Below, piece after piece: positions 25,394 through 33,247 of a DNA stretch of 64,000 nt. The stretch spans positions 1 through 64,000 of the forward strand of contig JAUNDC010000002.1 of the NCBI GenBank assembly GCA_030526355.1, written 5' to 3'. Position 1 is the first letter of the stretch. Each line of letters starts with the position of its first letter. The notes beneath the pieces are model-generated. The model had not been told where the DNA came from, ran no database searches, and worked only from the letters and a program-made list of their open reading frames with translations. Origin of the DNA: Bacillota bacterium (lineage in GTDB: Bacteria > Bacillota > Clostridia > Peptostreptococcales > Anaerovoracaceae). The position numbers were made by a program, and so were the translations under genes.

Positions 25394-27070
25394 ATGGAAA
25401 TCAAAACTGATATTCAGATCGCACAGGAAACGGAAATGGCGAACATTCAGGAAATCGCTGCTTCAGCAGGCCTCGACCCAAAATACATCGAGCTTTATGG
25501 AAATTACAAGGCTAAGGTTGACTATAATTTATTAAAAGAGAAAGCAGATGCACCTGATGGCAAGGTGATACTGGTGACTGCAATTTCACCGACACCTGCA
25601 GGGGAGGGCAAGACAACTACTACTGTAGGACTTGCCGATGCGCTTAAGAAGATAGATAAAAACGTGCTGGTTGCCCTGAGAGAACCTTCTCTGGGACCTG
25701 TTTTCGGAGTCAAAGGCGGAGCTGCAGGCGGCGGATATGCACAGGTGGTGCCTATGGAGGATATAAACCTGCATTTTACAGGCGACATGCATGCGATAGG
25801 GGCGGCAAACAATCTGCTGGCTGCAATGCTTGACAACCACATTCAGCAGGGCAATGCACTCAGAATAGACCCGAGAAAGATCACATGGAAAAGGTGCGTG
25901 GACATGAACGACAGACAGCTTCGTTTCATTACGGACGGTCTCGGCGGCAAGCCTAACGGAACTCCTAGAGAGGACGGCTTTGATATCACGGTTGCCAGTG
26001 AAATCATGGCAATACTCTGTCTGTCAAAGGATATAGATGACCTGAAAGAAAGAATTTCGAGAATAATCGTAGGATACAGCTATGATGATGAGCCGGTAAC
26101 TGCAGGACAGCTGAAGGCACAGGGCGCAATGGCCGCACTGCTGAAGGATGCCCTTAAGCCGAACCTTGTTCAGACACTTGAGAAGACCCCGGCATTTATT
26201 CATGGCGGACCTTTTGCAAATATAGCACATGGCTGCAATTCTATCATGGCAACAAGAATGGCTATGAAGATGGCAGATTATGTTGTAACAGAAGCAGGCT
26301 TTGGTGCTGACCTGGGTGCTGAGAAATTCCTCGATATCAAATGCAGAATGGCAGGAATTCAGCCGTCGGCAGTAGTTATCGTTGCTACAGTAAGAGCACT
26401 GAAGCATCACGGAGGCGTTGCCAAGGCAGACCTTGGAAACGAGAATCTGGAGGCACTGGAAGCAGGACTCCCTAATCTGCTGCAGCACGTTGAGAACATC
26501 ACCAAGGTTTACGGACTTCCGGCAGTAGTCGCAATCAACAGATTCCCAACAGATACAGAAGCAGAGCTTGCACTGGTAGAGGCCAAATGCAAGGAGCTTG
26601 GCGTGAACGTTGCACTCAGTGAGGTATGGGGCAAAGGCGGAGAAGGCGGCATAGCACTGGCAGAGGAAGTAGTAAGACTCTGTGAGGAGCCGGCAGATTT
26701 TAATTATTCATATGAGCTTGATATGAGCATAGAAGAAAAAATCAGAGCGATAGCTCAGAAGATATACCGCGCAGATGATATCAATATTCTGCCAGCAGCA
26801 ATGAAACAGCTCAAGCAGCTTGAAGCACTGGGCTTCGGCAATCTGCCTATATGCGTTGCCAAGACGCAGTACAGCTTCTCGGATGATCAGACACTGCTGG
26901 GAGCACCACGCGGATTCACTCTGACCGTAAGAAATCTCAAGGTATCAGCAGGAGCAGGCTTTATTGTAGCACTGACCGGAGACATAATGACAATGCCAGG
27001 ACTCCCTAAGAAGCCGGCAGCAGAGAACATTGATGTTGACAATACAGGCAGAATTACAGGATTGTTCTAA
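25394..27070 (+). CDS. fhs: Formate-tetrahydrofolate ligase
   Basis: A 558-residue ATP-dependent enzyme forming 10-formyl-THF from formate and THF. The ATP site is in [38 protein letters not shown] and [16 protein letters not shown]-type ([17 protein letters not shown]) blocks are family signatures. Length is standard. It leads an operon with fchA and folD that interconverts formyl-, methenyl- and methylene-THF, linking formate to purine synthesis and one-carbon use. Controlled by the ZTP riboswitch upstream. Confidence 0.97.
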   Translation: MEIKTDIQIAQETEMANIQEIAASAGLDPKYIELYGNYKAKVDYNLLKEKADAPDGKVILVTAISPTPAGEGKTTTTVGLADALKKIDKNVLVALREPSLGPVFGVKGGAAGGGYAQVVPMEDINLHFTGDMHAIGAANNLLAAMLDNHIQQGNALRIDPRKITWKRCVDMNDRQLRFITDGLGGKPNGTPREDGFDITVASEIMAILCLSKDIDDLKERISRIIVGYSYDDEPVTAGQLKAQGAMAALLKDALKPNLVQTLEKTPAFIHGGPFANIAHGCNSIMATRMAMKMADYVVTEAGFGADLGAEKFLDIKCRMAGIQPSAVVIVATVRALKHHGGVAKADLGNENLEALEAGLPNLLQHVENITKVYGLPAVVAINRFPTDTEAELALVEAKCKELGVNVALSEVWGKGGEGGIALAEEVVRLCEEPADFNYSYELDMSIEEKIRAIAQKIYRADDINILPAAMKQLKQLEALGFGNLPICVAKTQYSFSDDQTLLGAPRGFTLTVRNLKVSAGAGFIVALTGDIMTMPGLPKKPAAENIDVDNTGRITGLF

Positions 27071-27084
27071 ACAAGGAGGCAGAA

Positions 27085-27723
27085 TTGACATATACAGATA
27101 AAACATGCAGAGAATTCACCGACCTTCTGGCAAGCAGACAGCCTGTTCCCGGCGGTGGAAGTGTGTCGGCGCTTGTCGGCGCACTCGGTGCAGGACTTGG
27201 CAATATGGTAGGCCATCTGACCGTCGGCAAGAAAAAGTACGCTGATGTGGAGGATGAAATCAGAGAATGCATGGACGAAACCGACAGACTCCGTGAAGAA
27301 CTGCTGGAGCTTGTTCAGAAGGACATTGATATTTTTCAGCCATTATCTGCATTATACGGGTTAAAGGCTGAAACAGATGAGGAAAAGGCACGAAAAGATG
27401 AACTCCTCGAGGATGCTCTCGTAAGCGCATGCAGAGTTCCGCTGGATATAATGAAAGCCTGCGGCAAAGCTGTGGAGCTTGCCGGAGTATTTGCCAGAAA
27501 GGGCAGTGTGATGGCCACAAGTGATGCAGGTGCGAGCGCGATTCTCTGCAAAAGCGCAATGGAGGCCGCAAGCCTGAATGTATATATCAATACCAACTCA
27601 ATGAAAAACAGAGAACAGGCTGCAGCTATGGTCAGCGAATGCGAGGAATACATGAACAGATACTGCAGTATGGCAGATGAAGTATTCGAATACACAGTCA
27701 GGAAGCTTAAGCGCGAAGAATAA
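27085..27723 (+). CDS. fchA: Methenyltetrahydrofolate cyclohydrolase / formimino-THF cyclodeaminase family
   Basis: A 212-residue all-helical protein of the cyclodeaminase/FchA family with CREFTDLLASRQPVPGGGSV, the folate-binding P-G-G-G-S-V motif, and SVMATSDAGASAILCKSA near residue 140. In clostridia this monofunctional form (FchA) hydrolyses 5,10-methenyl-THF beside fhs and folD. Start is TTG 27085 behind ACAAGGAGGC; a weak start codon offset by a near-perfect ribosome binding site. Confidence 0.9.
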   Translation: MTYTDKTCREFTDLLASRQPVPGGGSVSALVGALGAGLGNMVGHLTVGKKKYADVEDEIRECMDETDRLREELLELVQKDIDIFQPLSALYGLKAETDEEKARKDELLEDALVSACRVPLDIMKACGKAVELAGVFARKGSVMATSDAGASAILCKSAMEAASLNVYINTNSMKNREQAAAMVSECEEYMNRYCSMADEVFEYTVRKLKREE

Positions 27724-27738
27724 CGGAGGAAATACAAA

Positions 27739-28587
27739 ATGGCTGAGTTATTAAAAGGAAAGGCTGTTGCTGACAGTCTCACAGAAGTGAACAAAGAAAA
27801 AGCGGAACAGCTCAAGGCTGCGGGTATTATACCGACTCTGGCAATTGTAAGGCTTGGAGAAAATCCGTCGGATATGTCTTATGAGCGCGGTGCACTCAAA
27901 CGTGCAGAACAGACAGGCGTAGCCGTGAAGCAGTTTGTATTTCCTGAAAATATGACGCAGGATCAGCTGATTGGTGAAATACACAGCATCAACAACGATG
28001 AAAGTATTCATGGCGTGCTGATTTTCAGACCGCTGCCGAAGCATATCGATGACAAAGCTGTTTGTGATGCGCTGGCATCGGAGAAGGATATGGACGGAAT
28101 AACGTCCGGCTCAATGGCAGGCGTTTTCATGGACAGTGGAGAGGGATATCCACCATGTACTGCGGCAGCCTGCATGGAAATCCTGGAACACTACGGTATA
28201 GAGCTTCAGGGTAAAAAAGTCACTGTAATGGGCAGAAGTCTTGTTATAGGCAAGCCCGTTGCTATGATGGCAATGAAAAGGAACGCTACGGTAACAGTAT
28301 GCCACAGTAAAACGTCAATAGACGATTTTAAAGCCGCAGGCAGAAATGCCGATATTGTAATTGCTGCTCTCGGCAGGGCTAAAATGATAGATGCCGAAAG
28401 GCTTGGAGACGGTCAGATTATAATTGATGTAGGTATCAATGTCGATGAGGACGGCAAGCTTTGCGGTGACGTGAATTTTGATGAAGCCGAGCCGAAGGCT
28501 GATAAGATAACACCGGTTCCCGGTGGTGTTGGAAGTGTTACAACCGCGGTGCTGATGAAACATGTAATTGAAGCAGCAGGAAAATAA
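27739..28587 (+). CDS. folD: Methylene-THF dehydrogenase / methenyl-THF cyclohydrolase
   Basis: A 282-residue FolD with the substrate Tyr/Lys region MSYERGALKRAEQTGV, KDMDGITSGSMAG, PCTAAACMEIL and the nucleotide-binding VMGRSLVIGKPVAMM; C-terminal TPVPGGVGSVTTAVL is the family signature. The catalytic-Lys motif Y-x3-K is altered: YERGALK keeps a Tyr and a downstream Lys but the usual spacing (YVxxK) reads YERGA, so the bifunctional cyclohydrolase activity may be reduced, in keeping with a separate FchA next door. Confidence 0.92.
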   Translation: MAELLKGKAVADSLTEVNKEKAEQLKAAGIIPTLAIVRLGENPSDMSYERGALKRAEQTGVAVKQFVFPENMTQDQLIGEIHSINNDESIHGVLIFRPLPKHIDDKAVCDALASEKDMDGITSGSMAGVFMDSGEGYPPCTAAACMEILEHYGIELQGKKVTVMGRSLVIGKPVAMMAMKRNATVTVCHSKTSIDDFKAAGRNADIVIAALGRAKMIDAERLGDGQIIIDVGINVDEDGKLCGDVNFDEAEPKADKITPVPGGVGSVTTAVLMKHVIEAAGK

Positions 28588-28588
28588 T

Positions 28589-31500
28589 ATGGATAAAACT
28601 GATATAAAGATAGCAGCCGGCAGGACGTTTTTTGAACGTGGAGAGAGCCTGTACAATAGAGGCCACGTGATTAGCAGAGTTGCTATGGTGACAGACGAAA
28701 AAACCGTTGCTCGCTTTATGGTTGCAGGCGACAGCGGCAGTCAGTATTATTATGTGAAGCTTATACTCGATAAAGATGGAAACATTGAAACATACAGCTG
28801 CGATTGTCCTGCCGCAGCTTCATATCCTATGATGTGCAAGCATGCGGTGGCGGCGGCGCTTGATTATCTTGACTCCGAATACGCGGAAAAACCAGAACGT
28901 AGATATGTCAGAAAGAGCGACCCGATAATGCAGAGAGTGCTGCATGAATGCTCCATGGAACAGAAGGCTGACTCACTGCAGATGGATATCTCAGGCAAAG
29001 TTCATCTCGAACCAACTCTTGACTGCAGATACGGACAATGGAATGTTGAATTCAAAATAGGTTTCTCCAGAATGTATATCCTCAAAAATATTTACGAATT
29101 TGTAGATAGTATTGATAAGAGAGCTAAGGTCTATTACGGCAAACAGCTGGAATTTATCCATGAGGAGAGTGCTTTTGACGCTGAAAGCAGAATGATTGTG
29201 GAATTCCTGAGAGGTTGCATACACAGAAGAGAAGATATATTCTATCAAGAATCGCGGTATTCATATTACTATCCCCAAGATGCACGCATACTGAAGCTTA
29301 CGGAGGAAGAGACATCCTCCTTTTTTGACATTTTTGAAAACAGCTTCTGCAACCTTAATACCGGGCGGAGCAGAACCGAAAAGAAGCTTGAAATAATCAA
29401 GGCTGACCCTGTTTTTAAGACAACGCTTGAGCCTGACGAGGATAACGGTTTTCTGCTGCAGCTGCCTCGGTATCAAATAGTATCAGGAAACAGACATATG
29501 TATCTGATCAAGGATAACAAGGCTTATCAATGTAGTGACGGTTTCAGAAAAGCTATGGAGACCTTGTGCCGTAGAACCGCGGGTACAGACAAACGTTCAC
29601 TTTACATTGCAGAGGAGGATATGCCGGTATTCTGCAGCAGTATATATCAGAGTCTTGATGAATTTACGCGCTTCTCCAGCAGTGTAGACCTCAGCATTTA
29701 CATGCCGGACAGCTGTACTGTCAGCTTCTGGCTCGATAAATCCGATGGAGTTGTCACATGCAGGGTGGAAGGTGCTTACGGCGAGAATATAATCAACCTT
29801 CTGGAGCCCCTTAAAACCAGGGACATGTACAGAGACCTGCAAAAGGAACGTGAAGCTGTCGGAATTGCCCGAGGGTACTTTCCTGAGGAAGATATTTCAG
29901 CCGGACTGCTTTGCTTTATGGAGGATCAGGACGATTTAATGTACAGGCTGCTTACAGAGGGTGTGGAAGCACTGTACGGCGTTGGAGAGGTTTATATATC
30001 GGATGCACTGAAGCGGGTATCCATAACGAGAGTGGAGAATGCCGGAGTAAGTGTGGATATTTCAGGAGGACTGCTGGATATTGAAATAATATCGGATCAG
30101 TTGCCGTATGATGAGCTGGATGAAATGCTGAATTCATACAGGCTGAGAAAAAAATATCACCGTCTCAGGAATGGTGATTTTCTGATGCTTGAAGATGGTG
30201 TGCTTGAAGCTGTTTCGGAGCTGGCAGAAGGACTTGAACTTGATAAGGACGCGCTGAAAAGCGGCAGGATAAGTGTGCCGAGATACAGATCCTTTTATGT
30301 GGATCAGGTACTCAAGGCTTCAGGTCATGTGGATGTGGAACGTTCAGCCTCGTACAAAGAGCTTATCAGAAGCATCAAGTCGGTGGAGGACAGTGATTTT
30401 GAAGTTCCGCCTTCTCTTAAGGGTGTGCTGAGAGGTTATCAGAAGGATGGTTACAGATGGCTGATGACAATGGAACGGCTGGGATTCGGAGGAATCCTTG
30501 CGGATGATATGGGACTCGGTAAGAGTCTGCAGATGCTTACTTTCCTTGCCGAAAACAAGGGAAAGGGAAGAAGCATCATAATTTGTCCGGCTTCACTTGT
30601 CTATAACTGGCAGGATGAGATCCGCAAGTTTGTTCCTTACATGGATTCCAGAATAGTGACCGGAACTGCAGAGCAGAGGCATGAAATAATACAGGAAAGC
30701 ATGGATGCAGATATTCTGATAACATCGTATGACCTGTTCAGACGTGATGAGGAAATATATCAGGGCATGGCTTTCTACTGTGAAATCCTGGATGAAGCCC
30801 AGCATATCAAGAATCACACGACAAAGGCTGCAAAAGCAGTAAAGAAGCTTGATGCTCAAGTGCGTTTTGCATTGACGGGAACACCTGTCGAAAACCGTTT
30901 AAGTGAGCTTTGGAGTATATTTGATTTCCTGATGCCGGGATTGCTGGGGAGCTACAAAGCATTCAGAAATAAATATGAGATGCCTGTTGCGGTGCAGCAT
31001 GATGAGCTGGCTGCGGCAAGACTTCAGAGAATGGTAAGTCCGTTTCTCCTTCGCAGGGTTAAGGCGGATGTGCTGAAGGAGCTTCCTCAAAAGAACGAAA
31101 ATGCTGTTTACGTCAAGCTGGGAGAGGAACAGAGGAAGCTGTATGAAGCCAATGTACGCAAGCTTATGGATACTATACATTCGTCTGATTTCAGCAGAGA
31201 GAAAATCAAAATTCTGGCGGGTATAACCAGGCTGCGTCAGATATGCTGTGATCCGCAACTCATGTATGAAGATTACGATGGTGAAGCGGCTAAGCTGGAA
31301 ATGTGCATGGAACTTCTGCACAATGCAGTTGACGGAGGTCATAAGGTTCTACTGTTCTCTCAGTTTACTTCAATGCTTGATATTCTGCGGAGCAGAATTG
31401 AGTCGGAGGGGATATCGTGCCATAAGCTGACTGGTTCAACCTCCAAGGAAAAGCGTGCGGAGCTTGTCAGAGAGTTTCAACATGATGACGTGCCTGTTTT

Positions 31501-31795
31501 TCTTATATCGCTCAAAGCAGGCGGCACGGGATTGAATCTCACTGCGGCATCAATTGTGATACATTTTGATCCTTGGTGGAATGTGGCTGTACAGAATCAG
31601 GCAACGGACCGTGCCCACAGGATAGGACAGGACAAGAGAGTTACAGTCTACAAGCTGATTGCCGGAAATACCATCGAGGAGAAAATCGAAAAGCTCCAGC
31701 AGGCTAAGGCCGAGCTTTCTGATAAGATAGTTTCCGGAGAGCACAATACGTTGTCGGCACTGAATCAGGATGAACTGATGGAACTGCTGAAGTAA
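28589..31795 (+). CDS. SWIM zinc-finger SNF2-family DEAD-like helicase
   Basis: A 1068-residue SWI2/SNF2 ATPase. The N-terminus has a SWIM zinc finger (CDCPAAASYPMMCKH, about residues 74-88), then a long SNF2-associated middle region, then the ATPase core from about 615: GILADDMGLGKSLQM (Walker A), LDEAQHIKN (DEAQ box), ALTGTPVENRLSELWSIF, and motif VI in QATDRAHRIGQDKRV. ATG 28589, two bases after the folD stop, is preferred over an in-frame ATG inside folD. Such bacterial SNF2 proteins are thought to remodel DNA-protein complexes (RapA-like) but most are uncharacterised. A hairpin at 31859 follows. Confidence 0.9.
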   Translation: MDKTDIKIAAGRTFFERGESLYNRGHVISRVAMVTDEKTVARFMVAGDSGSQYYYVKLILDKDGNIETYSCDCPAAASYPMMCKHAVAAALDYLDSEYAEKPERRYVRKSDPIMQRVLHECSMEQKADSLQMDISGKVHLEPTLDCRYGQWNVEFKIGFSRMYILKNIYEFVDSIDKRAKVYYGKQLEFIHEESAFDAESRMIVEFLRGCIHRREDIFYQESRYSYYYPQDARILKLTEEETSSFFDIFENSFCNLNTGRSRTEKKLEIIKADPVFKTTLEPDEDNGFLLQLPRYQIVSGNRHMYLIKDNKAYQCSDGFRKAMETLCRRTAGTDKRSLYIAEEDMPVFCSSIYQSLDEFTRFSSSVDLSIYMPDSCTVSFWLDKSDGVVTCRVEGAYGENIINLLEPLKTRDMYRDLQKEREAVGIARGYFPEEDISAGLLCFMEDQDDLMYRLLTEGVEALYGVGEVYISDALKRVSITRVENAGVSVDISGGLLDIEIISDQLPYDELDEMLNSYRLRKKYHRLRNGDFLMLEDGVLEAVSELAEGLELDKDALKSGRISVPRYRSFYVDQVLKASGHVDVERSASYKELIRSIKSVEDSDFEVPPSLKGVLRGYQKDGYRWLMTMERLGFGGILADDMGLGKSLQMLTFLAENKGKGRSIIICPASLVYNWQDEIRKFVPYMDSRIVTGTAEQRHEIIQESMDADILITSYDLFRRDEEIYQGMAFYCEILDEAQHIKNHTTKAAKAVKKLDAQVRFALTGTPVENRLSELWSIFDFLMPGLLGSYKAFRNKYEMPVAVQHDELAAARLQRMVSPFLLRRVKADVLKELPQKNENAVYVKLGEEQRKLYEANVRKLMDTIHSSDFSREKIKILAGITRLRQICCDPQLMYEDYDGEAAKLEMCMELLHNAVDGGHKVLLFSQFTSMLDILRSRIESEGISCHKLTGSTSKEKRAELVREFQHDDVPVFLISLKAGGTGLNLTAASIVIHFDPWWNVAVQNQATDRAHRIGQDKRVTVYKLIAGNTIEEKIEKLQQAKAELSDKIVSGEHNTLSALNQDELMELLK

Positions 31796-31858
31796 ATGAC
31801 TGAATCGCTAGACCGTTGAGGCAGACGCAGAATCGCTGATACTGATAGCAGAACCACC

Positions 31859-31889
31859 GCACGAAATGTAATAGTTTTCCATTTCGTGC
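31859..31889 (+). terminator. Hairpin downstream of the SNF2 gene
   Basis: GCACGAAATG (31859-31868) and CATTTCGTGC (31880-31889) form a perfect 10-bp stem with an 11-nt loop; the following ATTTTCT is a weak T-tract. Probable terminator of the fhs-SNF2 transcript. Confidence 0.6.
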
Positions 31890-31913
31890 ATTTTCTAAGA
31901 AAACCAATTCGTT

Positions 31914-32088
31914 TTTGCACGTTTTTTTGAAATGACCTGATATGCATCACATCTTGGCCGATAAACTGCAACATAAACAGCAAATAAATCGATTTAAAAT
32001 ACTATTTACAGCAAATTAATTAGCGATTAGCTGATACTTATGAAAAAAGCACAGGAATCATTCGCGCCAAAACAAAAAAACGTGCAAA
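31914..32088. repeat. 15-bp perfect inverted repeat pair enclosing 145 nt
   Basis: TTTGCACGTTTTTTT (31914-31928) is the exact reverse complement of 32074-32088. The enclosed sequence has no gene. Could be the ends of a small non-autonomous element or an extended hairpin. Confidence 0.7.
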
Positions 32089-32180
32089 TTTCATTTGATG
32101 ATTGGCAAATATACACGTTTTTGCGAGCCGAAGGGTTAATTCCAAATTTGTGTGATAATCAATTCCCTGAATAATGCAGT

Positions 32181-32370
32181 TGTGTATATCAGCACATTTA
32201 TTCCACGGTCTGTTTGACAACGAGCCTCTGAAGCTATGATTTCTGGCTGAATCAGGCAGGGGCAACGCCACTTTCGCGTCTTTTGCCAGCCGTGGCCTTA
32301 TAGCCTGTCATAGCTTCACTCATTGTCAAACAGCTTTCGCGGCATAAATGCACTATTATACGGACATAAC
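32181..32370. repeat. 190-nt imperfect palindrome (MITE-like or structured RNA)
   Basis: The two halves are reverse complements with small gaps. Perfect blocks include CTGTTTGACAA (32210-32220) with TTGTCAAACAG (32323-32333), TGAAGCTATGA (32229-32239) with TCATAGCTTCA (32308-32318), and CATTTA (32195-32200) with TAAATG (32345-32350). Inner parts (GGCT/AGCC, GGCAA/TTGCC) continue the pairing toward the centre. There is no coding potential. Confidence 0.75.
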
Positions 32371-32506
32371 ACCCCTCAACAGGTTAATTGTTACAATTTA
32401 GAGGCTATTTGTTACATATGCCAACAAATCTGTTCCGAAATGTGCTATTATTAATATTGCGTTCAGGCAGAACGATTGTAGGATAATGTCTGACCGGTAT
32501 CCACAA

Positions 32507-32614
32507 AAAAGAACTGCACCCCATTGAGAAGAAGAGAACGTTTAACTCATGAAATGAGGTCAATCCAAAGGTGATTTGGATTGACGAAAACGTTTACCGG
32601 GGCGCAGTTCTTTT
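32507..32614 (-). ncRNA. Branched (three-way junction) RNA element / terminator of the orphan gene
   Basis: Four nested stems are visible by eye. P1: 32507-32522 with 32599-32614 (16 pairs). P2: AACGTTT (32538-32544) with AAACGTT (32588-32594). P3: CTCAT-GAA-ATGAG (32546-32558). P4: 11-bp perfect stem 32559-32569 with 32575-32585, loop of 5. P3 and P4 abut on P2, giving a compact three-way junction. The single imperfect pair of P1 is A-C if read on the plus strand but U-G on the minus strand, so the minus strand is probably the RNA. On that strand it begins at the stop codon of the 154-residue gene and ends in a T-run, so it also works as a terminator. Confidence 0.6.
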
Positions 32615-33077
32615 ATTCTATTTCATTGTATATATAAGCGTTGAGTATATTCTGAGGTGCGTCATAATAGAAGCTGCTGTTGTAATCGTTGATTTTATCG
32701 CAGACAAATGAATCATATGCATCAAAGAGAGCGTCGATAACATCCTCATTATTCGTTTTTGAAATTCCCAGAATGAGGCGTTTGAAGACTTTGCCTATAT
32801 CCCAGTGGCTGGGAACGGAGTATCTGGCAGTTTTTATATTATCAAATGAACCGGGTTTTATATCAGCATCCCTGATAAAGTCATCGCTGACGCGTTCAAT
32901 ATTATCACTATGGTATACATCCGCCAGATTGTATATTTTTGAAATATTTTCCCGACCTAAAGCTTTGACTACATCAGAGTTTTTGTTTTTGGTTTTTCTT
33001 GCGATGTATTCTATAAGGCTACAGGTAAAGAATAAATCATTATCTTTCTGTATTTCACGTCCTGTCATTTTTCCCAT
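32613..33077 (-). CDS. Orphan protein of unknown function (154 aa)
   Basis: ATG 33077 is chosen because AAAGGG lies 9 nt upstream; the frame stays open to 33269 but that part reads like non-coding sequence. The protein is soluble, mixed alpha-helical in appearance, starting MGKMTGREIQKDNDLFF, followed by CSLIEYIARKTKNKNSDVV, a region LADVYHSDNIERVSDDFI and SVPSHWDIGKVFKRLI. There is no signal peptide or membrane span. From memory it resembles an uncharacterised Firmicutes family seen near DUF3791/DUF3990 proteins, which may be toxin-antitoxin-like; no such partner is present here. It lies opposite to all neighbours, amid inverted repeats, and ends inside the branched RNA element. Function not assigned. 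Confidence 0.7.
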   Translation of the reverse strand: MGKMTGREIQKDNDLFFTCSLIEYIARKTKNKNSDVVKALGRENISKIYNLADVYHSDNIERVSDDFIRDADIKPGSFDNIKTARYSVPSHWDIGKVFKRLILGISKTNNEDVIDALFDAYDSFVCDKINDYNSSFYYDAPQNILNAYIYNEIE

Positions 33078-33186
33078 AATAAATCGCCCTTTTCCTTCCT
33101 CTGCAATTGAATTTATGCAGATCTGTATATAACTTAATACTACAACAATTTCCCACCTTTCGCAAATGTATTTATTAAGCCGTGCA

Positions 33187-33215
33187 TTGGCAATATAAGC
33201 GTAATAATATATAAT
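33187..33215 (+). promoter_or_regulatory. Sigma-A promoter of the aminopeptidase P gene
   Basis: TTGGCA (33187-33192), 17-nt spacer, TATAAT (33210-33215). A divergent candidate for the minus-strand gene, TTGCGA - 17 nt - TAGTAT, overlaps the segment around 33137-33166. Confidence 0.7.
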
Positions 33216-33247
33216 AAAACCAAGATAAATGAAAGGAACGTGACGCG

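Larger units (their letters stand above)
31796..32612 (+). other. Gene-free accessory region with several inverted repeats
   Basis: This 817-nt stretch has no convincing reading frame on either strand. It holds a terminator-like hairpin (31859), a 15-bp inverted repeat pair (31914/32074), a 190-nt imperfect palindrome (32181-32370) and a branched element (32507-32614), each listed separately. No transposase gene or target-site duplication was recognised. The density of symmetry suggests decayed or non-autonomous mobile elements or structured RNA. Confidence 0.7.

Noticed and set aside
32038-32271. Minus-strand 77-codon frame in the repeat region
   Set aside because: It runs across one arm of the 190-nt palindrome, lacks a ribosome binding site and resembles no family.
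31796-32612. CRISPR array or insertion sequence in the repeat region
   Set aside because: There are no regularly spaced direct repeats and no transposase reading frame; only inverted repeats.
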